A DNA stretch of 21,347 nt, from positions 1-21,347 of the forward strand of contig DATDLN010000074.1 of NCBI GenBank assembly GCA_036519295.1, given 5' to 3'. Position 1 is the stretch's first letter. Every line of letters starts with the position of its first letter. This document shows, piece by piece, positions 19,986 to 21,347 of this stretch. The position numbers and the translations under genes are program-made. The stretch comes from JACVRW01 sp036519295. Its GTDB lineage: Bacteria > Actinomycetota > Thermoleophilia > Solirubrobacterales > Thermoleophilaceae. The notes beneath the pieces are model-generated. The model worked only from the letters and a program-made list of their open reading frames with translations. It ran no database searches and was not told where the DNA came from.

Positions 19986-21211
19986 CGACGCCGGCCTCGG
20001 TTGTCGACCGCCTGTTCCGGCGCGAGTCGGGGCGGGCGGTCGCCACGCTGATTCGGATTCTCGGCGATTTCGATCTCGCCGAGGACGCGCTGCAGGAGGC
20101 GTTCGCCACAGCGCTCGAGCGCTGGCCACGTGACGGGCTGCCCGACAACCCCGCCGCCTGGATCGTCCGCACGGCGCGCAACAAGGCGATCGACCGACTG
20201 CGCCGCGAGCGGCGCTACGAGGAGAAGCTGCGCGAGCTCGAGGCGCTCGCCCCGCCTGGGGTGGAGTCCGCCACCGACGACATGACCTCGATCCCGGACG
20301 ACCGGCTGCGCCTGTTCTTCACCTGCTGCCACCCGGCGCTCGCAATCGAGGCGCGGGTGGCGCTCACTCTGCGCACGCTCGGCGGCCTCTCCACCGGCGA
20401 GGTGGCGCGGGCGTTTCTCGTCGCCGAGCCCGCCATGGCGCAGCGGCTCGTGCGAGCCAAGCGCAAGATCCAAGCGGCGCGGATCCCGTACGAGGTGCCC
20501 GAGGACCACGAGCTGCCCAATCGGCTCCGCTCCGTGCTGGCCGCGCTCTACCTGATCTTCAACGAGGGGTACCTGGCAACCAGCGCCGACACGCTCGTGC
20601 GCCGCGAGCTGTGCGACGAGGCGATCCGGCTCACCCGCGTCCTGCTGGAGCTCATGCCGGACGAGAGCGACGCGATCGGGCTGCTGGCGTTGATGCTGCT
20701 GCATCATTCACGCCGGGACGCGCGACTCGACGAGCGCGGCGAGATGGTGCTGCTGGATGATCAGGATCGATCGCTCTGGCGGCGCGACGAGATCGCCGAG
20801 GGCACGGCGCTGGCACGCCGCTCGGAGGCCCTGGGCCCCTACGGACTGCAGGCGGCGATCGCCGCCGAGCACGCCCTCGCCCCCACCTCGGAGGCCGTGA
20901 ACTGGCCCGCCATCGCCGCCCTCTACGAGCGCCTCGCAGCGGTGTCGCCCTCGCCGATCGTCGAGCTGAACCGGGCCGTGGCCGTGGCGATGGCGGAGGG
21001 GCCGGAGCGCGGCCTCGACCTGATGGACGAGCTCGCGGACGCCGCGGAGCTGCAGCGCTACCACCTGTTCCACTCGGCCCGCGCCGATCTTTTGCGCCGC
21101 CTGGGCCGCGACGAGGAGGCCGCGGCGGCATACCGCCGGGCGCGCGAGCTGGCCGCGAACCCCGTCGAGCGAGCATTCCTGGAGCGCCGCCTGGCCGAGC
21201 TTGGCGGATGA
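19982..21211 (+). CDS. ECF42-group RNA polymerase sigma factor with C-terminal extension; start codon not standard
   Basis: The protein is about 409 residues. Region 2 covers LFRRESGRAVATLIRILGDFDLAEDALQEAF (11-41) and NPAAWIVRTARNKAIDRLRRER (56-77). Region 4 is about 106-165 (RLRLFFTCCHPALAIEARVAL, then LSTGEVARAFLVAEPAMAQRLVRAK). A long C-terminal extension has LYLIFNEGYLAT and LNRAVAVAMAEGP, typical of ECF42. No ATG, GTG or TTG is in frame from the TGA at 19,910 to GTG 20,261, and starting there would remove region 2. GGTGGAGG (19,967-19,974) is spaced 7 nt before GTA 19,982, so initiation there is likely, with a non-standard or miscalled codon. No anti-sigma gene is seen; the extension probably takes that role, as known for the group. 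Confidence 0.88.
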   Translation, partial: VATPASVVDRLFRRESGRAVATLIRILGDFDLAEDALQEAFATALERWPRDGLPDNPAAWIVRTARNKAIDRLRRERRYEEKLRELEALAPPGVESATDDMTSIPDDRLRLFFTCCHPALAIEARVALTLRTLGGLSTGEVARAFLVAEPAMAQRLVRAKRKIQAARIPYEVPEDHELPNRLRSVLAALYLIFNEGYLATSADTLVRRELCDEAIRLTRVLLELMPDESDAIGLLALMLLHHSRRDARLDERGEMVLLDDQDRSLWRRDEIAEGTALARRSEALGPYGLQAAIAAEHALAPTSEAVNWPAIAALYERLAAVSPSPIVELNRAVAVAMAEGPERGLDLMDELADAAELQRYHLFHSARADLLRRLGRDEEAAAAYRRARELAANPVERAFLERRLAELGG

Positions 21212-21280
21212 GGAGTCACGAGGCGGTTTGACGGTCCCCGTCCCCGGAGACAAGGCTCTGCAGATCGCGAGGAGGGGGAC

Positions 21281-21347
21281 ATGTCAAGGTCAGCTCTGTT
21301 CAAGGCGCTCGTGGGGATCGCGGCGGTGCTGCTCATCCTGCCGGCGG
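21281..21347 (+). CDS. Start of a secreted or membrane protein gene, cut by the window end
   Basis: Only 22 codons are present: MSRSALFKALVGIAAVLLIL, then PA. Basic residues followed by a hydrophobic core suggest a signal peptide or anchor. GAGGAGG (21,269-21,275) precedes ATG 21,281 with a 5-nt spacer and is a strong ribosome site. TTGACG (21,228-21,233) could be a -35, but no good -10 is seen, and there is no TGTCGA box as in front of the YCII gene. Read-through from the sigma gene, 69 bp upstream, is also possible. Function cannot be judged. Confidence 0.7.
   Translation, partial: MSRSALFKALVGIAAVLLILPA

Noticed and set aside
20002..20028. Second TGTCGA box inside the sigma gene
   Set aside because: No CG[AT]C follows at 16-18 bp, and it lies within coding sequence.

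Overview
The window is about 70% G+C. Its gene content points to a soil-type actinobacterium, most likely class Thermoleophilia (Solirubrobacterales or Gaiellales-like). This is inferred from codon use, a PRC-barrel gene of the Solirubrobacter type, a GT81 glucosyl-3-phosphoglycerate synthase and an ECF42/DGPF module. I see no rRNA, intact tRNA, CRISPR array, transposase or phage gene. It reads as chromosomal accessory metabolism and regulation, in short operons on both strands.

Region 1 (1-4.6 kb). A frame-broken PRC-barrel gene is followed by a small membrane protein on the minus strand. A BlaI-type repressor overlaps an M56-type membrane zinc protease. A minus-strand pair, a NUDIX hydrolase coupled by ATGA overlap to an NTF2/VOC fusion, is divergent from an ArsR-family regulator with CmtR-like cysteines.

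Region 2 (4.6-10.8 kb). This holds a secreted TolB-propeller/metallophosphatase fusion, a quinone-oxidoreductase-type MDR protein on the minus strand, and a secreted SMP-30-like propeller. Next is a TetR regulator, probably translated from a leaderless mRNA under two tandem operators, followed 1 nt later by a PaaK-like CoA ligase. A repeat-bearing gap (10,518-10,803) separates the ligase from convergent genes.

Region 3 (10.8-13.4 kb). A DHA2 drug-efflux MFS pump and a TetR repressor are divergent. Two operators of the form GGAAC-N4-GTTCC sit one in each promoter spacer. A structured, gene-free convergent gap follows (13,049-13,369).

Region 4 (13.4-19.1 kb). An MrfA/YprA-like DEAH helicase is divergent from a glucosyl(mannosyl)-3-phosphoglycerate synthase and its HAD phosphatase, the latter with only a CTG start available. 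A short promoter-to-terminator unit without a recognisable gene comes next. It is followed by a minus-strand macro-domain protein coupled to glycerate kinase. Synthase, phosphatase and kinase together suggest glucosylglycerate (or mannosylglycerate) metabolism.

Region 5 (19.1-21.35 kb). A tandem-duplicated YCII/DGPF protein and an ECF42-type sigma factor form an operon. It is preceded by TGTCGA-N17-CGTC, which matches the promoter type I recall for ECF42 factors. The sigma gene has a good Shine-Dalgarno but no standard start codon. A signal-peptide gene begins at 21,281 and runs off the end.

The strongest items for follow-up are the propeller-phosphatase fusion, the dual-operator promoters, the ECF42 autoregulatory promoter, the short transcription unit at 17.4-17.66 kb, and three genes whose frames or starts look damaged.
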